From positions 450,393-514,392 of the forward strand of contig JAFZBN010000015.1 in the NCBI GenBank assembly GCA_017561715.1: a stretch of 64,000 nt of DNA, written 5' to 3'. Positions 16,698 to 24,051 of the stretch are shown here, piece by piece. The notes beneath the pieces were generated by a model that was not told the origin of the DNA, ran no database searches, and saw only the letters and a program-made list of their open reading frames with translations. The translations under genes were made by a program, and so were the position numbers. The stretch comes from Clostridiales bacterium. Its GTDB lineage: Bacteria > Bacillota > Clostridia > Saccharofermentanales > Saccharofermentanaceae. The first letter of the stretch is position 1. The number at the start of each line of letters is the position of its first letter.

Positions 16698-17837
16698 TTA
16701 ATCGGAAACATCTACGTCGGTTACGATAAGAAGTTCGTAGTCCGGGTATTTCTCTTTGACCTCTTTGGTTAAGATCTCGACCGCTTCTTTTCTTTCGATA
16801 TCGAAACTGAGGACTACATCGAAACGGACGGTCTTCTTTTCCGTGTCGGCGTAAAAGCCGTGAAGCTGAAGTGCCCAGTCATGGGTAAGGACGAGCTTCT
16901 GGATCGTGTTTCTCATCTGTGCGGCTTCGTCATTTGATGTGTTAAAGGAATATACACCGATACCGGTCAGGATGACGCCGGTCTTTTTGAAGACATCGGT
17001 CTGGATCCTTCGGGTGATCTTATCGACGTCATCTACGCTCAGATTGTCGGGAAGCTCGATATGTACAGAACCGTAGTTCTTGCTCGGGCCGTAGTTGAAA
17101 AGCGTGACATCGTACGCGCCGAGAACGGCTTCTTCCGCGCAGATGATCTCTTTGAGTTCCTGGATCGTTTCGGCATCTTCGCGCTTGCCGATGATGTCGT
17201 TTAAAGTCTCGACCATCATCTCGATACCGGCCTTGATGATGAAGCAGGCAATGATGACACCGACATAGGCTTCGAGGGAGATATCCCATACGAGGAAGAT
17301 GATGGCAGATGCAAGGACCGAGGTGGAAAGGATCGCGTCAAAGAGCGCGTCGGAACCGGACGCGGTCAGGGCTCCTGAATTGACTTTCTTGCCCTGCTTC
17401 TTTACGTACATGCCGAGAATGAGCTTTACAATGATGGCCACGGAGATGATGATCAGGGATACGGTACTGTAGTCCGCTTCCTCCGGGTGGATGATCTTCT
17501 TTACCGACTCGACAAGCGAGGTAAGACCAGCGTACAGAACGAGCGCGGCGACCATCATGGAACTAAGATATTCGATACGGCCGTAGCCGAGCGGGTGCTT
17601 CTTATCCGGCTGCTTGGCGCCGAGCTTCGCACCGATGATCGTGATGACTGAAGAAAGTGCGTCCGAGAGATTGTTTACCGCATCAAGGATAACGGCGATG
17701 GAATTTGATACCAGTCCGACAAAGGCCTTAAAGCCCACGAGGAAGAGATTCGTTACGATTCCGATGATGCTGGTTTTTACGATCGTCTTTTCCCTGTTTT
17801 CCGTAAGTACGGCGATGTCATTACTATGCTCACTCAA
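16698..17837 (-). CDS. Cation diffusion facilitator family transporter
   Basis: 379 residues. Six membrane segments with the CDF pattern: NSIAVILDAVNNLSDALSSV supplies the helix-2 metal site (D and the following NLSDA), and GSDALFDAILS the helix-5 site, which is the DxxxD-like second half. A cytoplasmic domain follows (IHIELP-type VHIELPDNLSVDD, then a second repeat ending LLIVTDVDVSD). It should export Zn2+, Mn2+ or Fe2+ in exchange for protons. The start codon is TTG at 17837 with GGAGG 10 nt upstream. An unusual feature is the longer C-terminus, about 80 residues beyond the first ferredoxin-like fold. Confidence 0.9.
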   Translation of the reverse strand: MSEHSNDIAVLTENREKTIVKTSIIGIVTNLFLVGFKAFVGLVSNSIAVILDAVNNLSDALSSVITIIGAKLGAKQPDKKHPLGYGRIEYLSSMMVAALVLYAGLTSLVESVKKIIHPEEADYSTVSLIIISVAIIVKLILGMYVKKQGKKVNSGALTASGSDALFDAILSTSVLASAIIFLVWDISLEAYVGVIIACFIIKAGIEMMVETLNDIIGKREDAETIQELKEIICAEEAVLGAYDVTLFNYGPSKNYGSVHIELPDNLSVDDVDKITRRIQTDVFKKTGVILTGIGVYSFNTSNDEAAQMRNTIQKLVLTHDWALQLHGFYADTEKKTVRFDVVLSFDIERKEAVEILTKEVKEKYPDYELLIVTDVDVSD

Positions 17838-17913
17838 GGTAGTTTCCCTCCAGAACCTCTATTGCTTTCATATATCTCTACGAGTCATTAGTATTATATC
17901 ACTCTGAGGGTCA

Positions 17914-19200
17914 TCAAGCGGCGAGCCACTGCCAAAGGGAGAGATCTCCTTCGGTGCATTCGTTATTGAAGAAATAGATCCAGGAAAAATGGCCGAGATA
18001 CTCGTAAGGAGCTCCGTCTTTACTGTACTTTCCGGAAGTATCTCTGACATTGTCAAAGACCGAAACGTGGAGATCGGAGGCACCTGCGCTTCTTAATCTT
18101 TCGAGGAGCGGTTCCTCGTATTTTTCCGTCGGGACGGTCATATCGTTCTTGGCATAAACAAACCACATCGGGACGTCCTTGATGGCGGAAAGCTCCTCAT
18201 CGGAAACCACCTCCGGATCGAAGATCTCACAGACCGGGAAGGCCTTGGCAAAGTAGTCCGGATAAGCAAGGATAAGGTCGACCGTCATGTAGCCGCCATT
18301 GGAGCAGCCGCCGACATAGATGCGGCTCTTATCGACATCATGGGAAGAAGCAAACTGATCGATCAATTCTTTCAGATCGTGAAGATACGCAGAGTGATAC
18401 GAATCACCGGTATCGATCCAGGCAGTCGGACACTGGGGGATAAGAACGAATGCCCCGCCCATCGTTTTCTGGAAATCCTCACCGAAGAGAGCGACGGTCT
18501 TATTTCCGTAGCATGTGATCCTCGGGTCCGTGCCGCCTTCTCCGCCGCCGTGCAGCCAGATGACAAGCGGACGAAGATTTTCGCTTGCCGCATTATCCGG
18601 AGTATAGAATGCATACGCCATTGTATGACCTTCCGAGCCTTCGGTAAAGTTTTCTTCTTTCACCTTCTCAAGCTCGGGATAGGTGACATCTTCCTTTGAA
18701 AACTTGATCGTTTTTCCGTTCGAGAGAGTGGCTTCGAGAGAATAATCGGAGAACCACTGATTGGAGTACTTGTAATTGTCGTAATAGAGGAACGCGCCTT
18801 CCTCCGGGCCGACCTGAAGCTCTACTGTGAGATAGAGATCTCCCGTGAAAGAACTCTTGTCTTCTACTTCATTTCCGGAAGCATCGGAATAATAGACTTT
18901 TTCCACCTTTCTATCTTCCGTTTTGGACGAGGAGTTGTCCTCCTTCTCTTCTACTGCCGAAAACGCGGTTGGCGAAAGATCGGTAAACGGACCGTACTGC
19001 GAATCGGATACGATCACTTTATCGATGGACGGACCCCAGTCATAGCCATGGAGCTGAATACTCGCTCCGGTGACTTTCGGCGTCGGGGATCCGGAAGTTT
19101 CTTTTTCATCGGAACCGCTGCTGCATGCGGTAAAAAGGGATGCCGCAAGTAAACCTAAGGCAAGGATCAGGGATAAGTGCTTTTTGATTTGGATTTTCAT
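17914..19200 (-). CDS. Lipoprotein alpha/beta-hydrolase (prolyl oligopeptidase / PHB-depolymerase-like esterase)
   Basis: 428 residues. Signal peptide with lipobox LFTAC and a Gly/Ser linker, then an N-terminal beta domain of ~150 residues, then the hydrolase core: PLVIWLHGGGEGG (oxyanion region), IYVGGCSNGGYMT with the G-x-S-x-G serine, YAKNDMTVP with the probable Asp and LGHFSWIYFF with the His. It probably cleaves esters or short peptides on the cell surface. I start at the ATG at 19200 because GGAAG lies before it; an ATG at 19212 would add four residues. Confidence 0.8.
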   Translation of the reverse strand: MKIQIKKHLSLILALGLLAASLFTACSSGSDEKETSGSPTPKVTGASIQLHGYDWGPSIDKVIVSDSQYGPFTDLSPTAFSAVEEKEDNSSSKTEDRKVEKVYYSDASGNEVEDKSSFTGDLYLTVELQVGPEEGAFLYYDNYKYSNQWFSDYSLEATLSNGKTIKFSKEDVTYPELEKVKEENFTEGSEGHTMAYAFYTPDNAASENLRPLVIWLHGGGEGGTDPRITCYGNKTVALFGEDFQKTMGGAFVLIPQCPTAWIDTGDSYHSAYLHDLKELIDQFASSHDVDKSRIYVGGCSNGGYMTVDLILAYPDYFAKAFPVCEIFDPEVVSDEELSAIKDVPMWFVYAKNDMTVPTEKYEEPLLERLRSAGASDLHVSVFDNVRDTSGKYSKDGAPYEYLGHFSWIYFFNNECTEGDLSLWQWLAA

Positions 19201-19379
19201 CTTTTCTTCCATCCTGTTACTGAAAATTTGCCATATACATAAGTATAATCAAACTGAAAGCAGAAAACAGTCATTTTATATTTTCAGTAGAAGTATTCTT
19301 TTTTCCGAAAATGTGAGAATATGGCAACGTGATTCGTTTAATGTTTGAGATCTCAAAACGATCAGGGAGGCAAAAACCT

Positions 19380-19859
19380 TTGAAAAACGAAGACGTTATC
19401 AGTTTATTCGATTCCTACGCGGACGATCTTTACCGGTTTGCCGTATCGTTTGTGCAGTCGAAGCACGATGCGGAGGATGTGGTCCAGGAGGTATTCCTCA
19501 AGTTACTTTCTAAGAAGGTGCTTTTGGATAAGAGATTCGAGAAAGCGTACCTTATGACCATGACAGCAAATAAGTGCCGGGATCTTCTTAGATCGTCTGC
19601 AAGAAAGACGAGCGTGGATCTGGAATCGAATGAATGGCAGCTGCAGTACTACGAAGGGTTTTCCGACCACAATAAGGAAGTCTTTGACGAGCTGATGCGC
19701 TTGGAGGATACCTACCGCGTGCCGATCTATCTGGCCTATTATGAAGGATATTCATATAAGGAGATCAGTAAGATCCTGGATATTTCGGAATCCGCCGTGG
19801 GCATGCGAATCAAGCGCGGCAAGGAGCAGCTGAAGATCAAACTGGAGGAAGAATCATGA
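19380..19859 (+). CDS. ECF-type RNA polymerase sigma factor
   Basis: 159 residues. Region 2 is LYRFAVSFVQSKHDAEDVVQ and region 4 is YEGYSYKEISKILDISESAV followed by GMRIKRGKEQLK; no region 1 or 3, as in the ECF group. The TTG at 19380 is preferred because GGGAGG at 19365-19370 is 9 nt upstream; the ATG at 19329 would add 17 residues without a site. Its TGA overlaps the ATG of the anti-sigma gene. It faces away from the lipoprotein hydrolase. Confidence 0.9.
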   Translation: MKNEDVISLFDSYADDLYRFAVSFVQSKHDAEDVVQEVFLKLLSKKVLLDKRFEKAYLMTMTANKCRDLLRSSARKTSVDLESNEWQLQYYEGFSDHNKEVFDELMRLEDTYRVPIYLAYYEGYSYKEISKILDISESAVGMRIKRGKEQLKIKLEEES

Positions 19860-20608
19860 AAGATACATTTGACAAAGTAGTTATGGATGAAGAAAGAAAG
19901 GAAGAAATGCGGAAGATGCTCGGCGCGCAGAAGGTCAAAAAGTCCAAGCGCCGTACATGGATCCCGGCCTTGGCTGCCGTTGCCGCGCTGGTCGCTGTCC
20001 TTGTGGCGGTTCCGTTTACAAGGAACATGATCGTTTCCGCCGCCGAGGCGCTCGGATTTAAGAGAACGAAGAGCGGTATGGAAATCTCCGCCACCTCTTC
20101 GGTCGATACGGAAAACAGCATCTATTTTTACGAAAAAACGATCGTAGCACCGGATGAAGCGGACAATTACGCGCAGACCAAAGACGGCAAGCTCTACTAC
20201 GTGATCGATGGTGAATGGAACGATGTCACGGATCAGTGCAGCGAAACCGAATACTACCGCAAAGAAATCACTGACCAGGATGGAGATAAGGTCGTGGTCT
20301 ATGTCGGCGGTACACCGGATTGCAAGGGTTCACTTGAATTCACATATGACAAGGACGGAAAGCTGTTCTGCCTCTATGGCAGCGTTGATTCCTACGCATC
20401 TTCCTGGATCGAGGCCGCTTTTGCCGAGGAAGGACTTTCGTTCTATGACGCGCCTGTCGGATATGTCATGTTTAAGGATGACGAAGGTGTCGGCGGAGGC
20501 ATCATGATGTTCCGTACCGATGATATGGATCCGACGGACGGGACCTACGAAACAGTAGACGGTGCCACTGTCGTCCACGTCGACGATGATGCTACGGCAT
20601 CCACATAA
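19856..20608 (+). CDS. Probable anti-sigma factor with one membrane helix
   Basis: 250 residues. A short charged cytoplasmic part (about 1-37) is followed by one membrane helix WIPALAAVAALVAVLVAVPF and an extracytoplasmic region of ~190 residues ending in an acidic tail. The four-base ATGA overlap with the sigma gene and the topology are those of regulators that hold an ECF sigma factor at the membrane. The extracellular domain, with KLYYVIDGEWNDVTDQC, probably senses the signal; it is not a family I know. No HxxxCxxC zinc motif is present in the cytoplasmic part. Confidence 0.75.
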   Translation: MKDTFDKVVMDEERKEEMRKMLGAQKVKKSKRRTWIPALAAVAALVAVLVAVPFTRNMIVSAAEALGFKRTKSGMEISATSSVDTENSIYFYEKTIVAPDEADNYAQTKDGKLYYVIDGEWNDVTDQCSETEYYRKEITDQDGDKVVVYVGGTPDCKGSLEFTYDKDGKLFCLYGSVDSYASSWIEAAFAEEGLSFYDAPVGYVMFKDDEGVGGGIMMFRTDDMDPTDGTYETVDGATVVHVDDDATAST

Positions 20609-20646
20609 CGAATAGACATCACCTGTGGTGCAGCGAAATACGCTGG

Positions 20647-20680
20647 GAGCACCTCCTCGATGGGTTACGGGGAGGTGCTC
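20647..20680 (+). terminator. Intrinsic terminator of the sigma/anti-sigma operon
   Basis: GAGCACCTCC (20647-20656) pairs exactly with GGAGGTGCTC (20671-20680), followed by TTTTCTTTCTT. Confidence 0.9.
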
Positions 20681-20705
20681 TTTTCTTTCTTATCGTTCGC
20701 ATGTT

Positions 20706-22169
20706 TTATTTCTTGTCGGGGCCGCCCTTCGGAGGATCTCCCTCCGGTCGTTCTCCAGATGGCGGATCGCCGGGTTTACCATCGGGTGAACCGGATGGCG
20801 GATCGCCGGGCATCCCGTCCGGTGAACCGCTTCTTCCGGAAGACTCCGAGATGATCTCGATCGCTTCTCCCGAAGAAGTCGTCCCTTGTGTATACTCGAC
20901 ACCGTTTACGTATAACGTATGTCCGTTAAGCTCGATACCGTCCGCGTCACATGTCAGGGATGTGATGTAGGAATCTTCTGTCAGTACCCATTTGGATCCT
21001 GATTCGATCTCGACATAGATCTGTCCTTCGCTGTTATCCGCATTGATCGCACCCGAATAGGTCGTGCCGGAAGAAAGATACATATTCAAAGTAGAGATAT
21101 CGTCAACGATCATATCGCCGATGAGATCCTGGTCTTTCAGATAAAGATTGACTTTGCCGCCGTTTGCTCCGGAAGAACCCCATCCTGCTGCCGCAGCCCG
21201 AAGAAATACGCCGTCTGCATCACGGTTTACGATCTGCACATCTTCCAAAGTGATCGTAGTCGCTGTATTGTTCACAAAGAAAACATCACCGTTTGCGTTT
21301 GTCAGAGATCCGCCCGTCATATTAAATGTGGCAAGGCCTTCCGCCGCGTCACCGGACATGGACTGATAGATCATGACAGCCTGGTAGTATTCGGACTTAT
21401 CGGAATTCTTCGTATTGTTATCCGCGATCAGTTCCACGTTATTGAGCGTTACCGAGTTTTTGCCTTCCACGACAACACCCTGCGAAGAGGTAGACTCCAT
21501 AACTGCGTTACTCACTGTGATATCCGCCGTTGAATAGATGACAGGAGAGCCTTTTCCGTCAGTAGTATAAGAGCCGCCGTCCACGTTGACGGTGCCGCCT
21601 CCTCTGTCAGATCTTATCGCCGCGGAAGAGTTGCCCGTCGTATGGATCGTCAGATCCGTGGCATTCATGGTTCCGCCACCTGTCGTCATCAGTCCGCCGG
21701 AGCAGTTTCCGGTCGTTGTGATCACGGAGTTACTGATATTCACGGTCGTTCCGTCGCCATAGGAGAAAACCGCGTTGGCATGTGTACCGTCCGTATCCAC
21801 CACGATATCGGAAAGCGTAAGTATCGCTCCGTTCGTTGCGAATATCGCGGAATTGTCTCCGTAAAAATCTGCCTCGTCACCGGAATCCGAATCGCCGGTC
21901 TTCGTCACTTTTAAATGCGAATACTCAGATGTCTCGCCATCTGCTTCGATCGCGTGTGCGCCGTCTTCATCATTGGAGATCTCCTTGGAGATCTCGATAT
22001 CGTCTGAACCTGATACTTCACGTGAAGACTTGTCGGACACCGTTGCTTTTTCCGAAGAAGCGGAAGATGCTTCTGTTCCGCTATTGCTTTTCGAACACGA
22101 GGCTACAGACATCATAAGCGCTGCCGCGGTGATGAAAGAGAATGTTTTAATGTGTTTTCTGTTGATCAT
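20706..22169 (-). CDS. Lipoprotein with right-handed beta-helix domain and Gly/Pro-rich tail
   Basis: 487 residues. The start MINRKHIKTFSFITAAALMM ends in lipobox VASC, then an acidic/Ser linker. The body consists of short repeating strands of the beta-helix type (TVNISNSVITTTGNCSGGLM, MNATDLTIHTTGNSSAAIRS, TVNVDGGSYTTDGKGSPVIY). The last ~45 residues are collagen-like (GSPDG, GDPPSG). The ATG at 22169 has AAAGGAGG 9 nt upstream; a frame back to 22247 lacks a site. Such proteins are usually surface adhesins or polysaccharide-binding; no catalytic residues are evident. Confidence 0.75.
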   Translation of the reverse strand: MINRKHIKTFSFITAAALMMSVASCSKSNSGTEASSASSEKATVSDKSSREVSGSDDIEISKEISNDEDGAHAIEADGETSEYSHLKVTKTGDSDSGDEADFYGDNSAIFATNGAILTLSDIVVDTDGTHANAVFSYGDGTTVNISNSVITTTGNCSGGLMTTGGGTMNATDLTIHTTGNSSAAIRSDRGGGTVNVDGGSYTTDGKGSPVIYSTADITVSNAVMESTSSQGVVVEGKNSVTLNNVELIADNNTKNSDKSEYYQAVMIYQSMSGDAAEGLATFNMTGGSLTNANGDVFFVNNTATTITLEDVQIVNRDADGVFLRAAAAGWGSSGANGGKVNLYLKDQDLIGDMIVDDISTLNMYLSSGTTYSGAINADNSEGQIYVEIESGSKWVLTEDSYITSLTCDADGIELNGHTLYVNGVEYTQGTTSSGEAIEIISESSGRSGSPDGMPGDPPSGSPDGKPGDPPSGERPEGDPPKGGPDKK

Positions 22170-22281
22170 TGTCGTGTTCCTCCTTTTCATTGTCTGACTT
22201 AAGTTTAGACGACGAACCTTAAATGAAACTGAAAAAGAATGTGACAAATCCCTTATCTAAAACGCCCGGAAGTGACGGATA

Positions 22282-22399
22282 CCTTATGAAAATGCCGATT
22301 TTTACGTGCTACCATTTAATCAGACGGAGCGAAAAGGTTGGGCTCCGGAAAGATGGCGACCGGGTCATGTGTCGTACCCGGTCTTAAGGAATAAGGAGG
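22282..22399 (+). promoter_or_regulatory. Structured 5' leader able to sequester the ribosome binding site
   Basis: Helices visible by eye: CGGAGC/GCTCCG (22325-22330 with 22342-22347), GACCGGGT/ACCCGGTC (22358-22365 with 22376-22383), CCAT/ATGG (22312-22315 with 22353-22356) and an outer CCTTAT/ATAAGG (22282-22287 with 22391-22396). The outer 3' arm overlaps the AAGGAGG site (22393-22399) of the lipoprotein gene at 22406. It does not match any riboswitch consensus I remember. It could be a regulatory RNA, or a chance fold. Confidence 0.4.
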
Positions 22400-22405
22400 C
22401 ATTTT

Positions 22406-23620
22406 ATGAAACAGAATGCATATACTAAATTGATCGTGGCAATGATCGCGATTTCGTGTCTTTGCTGCTCATGTACAAAGGGACCGGCGAACGAACCGGG
22501 ACTGGAAAGTGAACCGATCGAAAGTTCCTCGATCGAAGATGAAGATGATCTTTCGAAGATCACTTCCGATGAATCCAGTTCCGACACCGAGACTTGGATC
22601 TCCGAAACTACGGATGACAGTGATGTAGTCGCTCCGTCAGATGACGTCCTGACACTTACGGATCCGCAGACGCCTGTTTCCGATACATCGAAACTCGGCG
22701 CCGCAAACGTCAGTAACGGCGGCTTCGCGACAGGCGACGGCAAGTTCGTTTATTACGCGACTCGTCCTTCCGCAGACCGCGCGGCAGTCATTCAGGAAGA
22801 TCGCGCAACAGGTATGACAAGTCAGGTCTACCTTTCCGTACCGAAGCTCGAGCCGACGATCAACTACCTTTGTGTATCCGGAGACTATCTGTTCTTCTGT
22901 GAGAAGATCGCGGACTCCGAAAGCTTTGACATCGTCAAGGTCAACCTCACTGACGGAAACGCGGAAGTGATCGCGAGCGGCGAACTCGCTTCCCTGACGA
23001 TCTATAAGGACCGTCTGTACTTCGCGGACCACTGCAGTCTGGTAACCACTGACTTTAACGGAGAGAACAAGGAAGTTCTTTACCAGGCCGATCATGATGC
23101 CACACCGGCAGAACTCGCTTACTGCTTCGCTAACGGCAAGATCTACTTCGCATCGCCGGCCGATTACGACAAGGACGGTTACTTCTTCGGTCAGCTCTAC
23201 TGCATGGATCTCGACGGGCAGAACCAGACTAAGATCAAAGTGAAGGCGAACGTCTGCAACAGCGGAGTATTCATGAGCGACGGCGACAGCCTCTACTTCT
23301 TCGGCGAGTCCGAAGCAGAGGGCATGGGCCTTTACACCTGCAGACTCGACGGTTCTGAACTGACAGCTCTGGATAAGGATACACCGCGTTCCATGAACTT
23401 CGTATCCGGTAACTACTTCATGGCAACCGGCTCTGAGCTCTACATGAAGAAAGACGCTTCCGGTTATCAGCTGATCGATAACGCTGACTACCGCTGGGCA
23501 AACATCTGCATCGTCGGTGACGATCTGTACTACATCTCTCAGGACGCAAAGGATCCGGACGCTCTTCCTGTCATGAACAGACTTCCGATCTACGGCGGCA
23601 GTGCCGAGAAACTGGGATAA
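22406..23620 (+). CDS. Lipoprotein with DUF5050-like propeller domain
   Basis: 404 residues, paralogue of the 15346 lipoprotein. The N-terminus MKQNAYTKLIVAMIAISCLC has a Cys-rich signal end (CCSC, a loose lipobox) and an acidic linker. Then comes GAANVSNGGFATGD, followed by propeller strands such as GDYLFFCEK, KDRLYFAD, DGDSLYFFGESEA and GDDLYYIS. AAGGAGG at 22393-22399 precedes the ATG by 6 nt and lies in a foldable leader. It is followed by a strong hairpin at 23702. Confidence 0.75.
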   Translation: MKQNAYTKLIVAMIAISCLCCSCTKGPANEPGLESEPIESSSIEDEDDLSKITSDESSSDTETWISETTDDSDVVAPSDDVLTLTDPQTPVSDTSKLGAANVSNGGFATGDGKFVYYATRPSADRAAVIQEDRATGMTSQVYLSVPKLEPTINYLCVSGDYLFFCEKIADSESFDIVKVNLTDGNAEVIASGELASLTIYKDRLYFADHCSLVTTDFNGENKEVLYQADHDATPAELAYCFANGKIYFASPADYDKDGYFFGQLYCMDLDGQNQTKIKVKANVCNSGVFMSDGDSLYFFGESEAEGMGLYTCRLDGSELTALDKDTPRSMNFVSGNYFMATGSELYMKKDASGYQLIDNADYRWANICIVGDDLYYISQDAKDPDALPVMNRLPIYGGSAEKLG

Positions 23621-23701
23621 ATCATACTGATTTCTACGGCGACGAGCCGAGAAATATAAAAAAGCATTACTACATTAACCTTCGTAATGAATCGCAAATA
23701 G

Positions 23702-23736
23702 AAAATTACCAATGGACGATGTCCATTGGTAATTTT
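23702..23736 (+). terminator. Long perfect hairpin terminator
   Basis: 16-bp arms (23702-23717 and 23721-23736) with a GAT loop and a following TTCTTTTT. The arms contain TTACCAATGGAC. It ends the 22406 gene and opens repeat copy A. Confidence 0.85.
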
Positions 23737-23960
23737 TTCTTTTTGAGTCTGCAAAATGTCGAACGAGCATGCTCAAAAGGCGTGGTTAAGTGTGCTATTC
23801 TCCATTTCGTTCGATTTTTTGCAGAAAAATCAAACAAAACGGAAAATACGGTGCTTTTTGAGCGGGAAAAGAGTTTTAATTAGTCATTTTCATCTTTGAA
23901 GAAGAAGAATTTACCAATGAAGCTGTCGGATTTTTCATTTTCCCGTGAATAATGACGCAA
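23702..23960. repeat. Dispersed intergenic repeat, copy A
   Basis: Shares with 38413-38695 a starting hairpin containing a TCCATTGG/CCAATGGA stem, a core with TTCGATTTTTTG, CAAACAAAA and ATACGGTGCTTTT followed by GAGCGG (core about 23797-23866 here), a TTACCAATGAA box and a GTCGGATT...ATTT...CGTG end. Both copies lie just downstream of a plus-strand gene. Confidence 0.65.
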
Positions 23961-24051
23961 ACGTCACACGAAGGGCACACATCTCTGCTAGATTTAAGGT
24001 AGGGTTGTTTAAAGAATTGCTTTGGCTTTTTGGTTACGGGGGTTATGTTAT
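23961..24051 (+). promoter_or_regulatory. Leader conserved between the two solute-binding paralogues (first copy)
   Basis: From ACGTCACAC to the ATG this 91-bp stretch aligns with 29653-29741, including GGGCACA, TAGGGTTGTT and the final GGGGGTTATGT before the start. It should hold the promoter; -10/-35 boxes are not clear. Confidence 0.5.

Larger units (their letters stand above)
23621..24051. other. 430-bp gap holding the dispersed repeat and a conserved leader
   Basis: Contains the terminator hairpin at 23702, intergenic repeat copy A and the leader shared with the second solute-binding gene (23961 on). No coding sequence supported. Confidence 0.6.

Noticed and set aside
23702..23960. Possible CRISPR or transposon end
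   Set aside because: Only single hairpins and a two-copy repeat; no spaced repeat array, transposase or target-site duplication visible.
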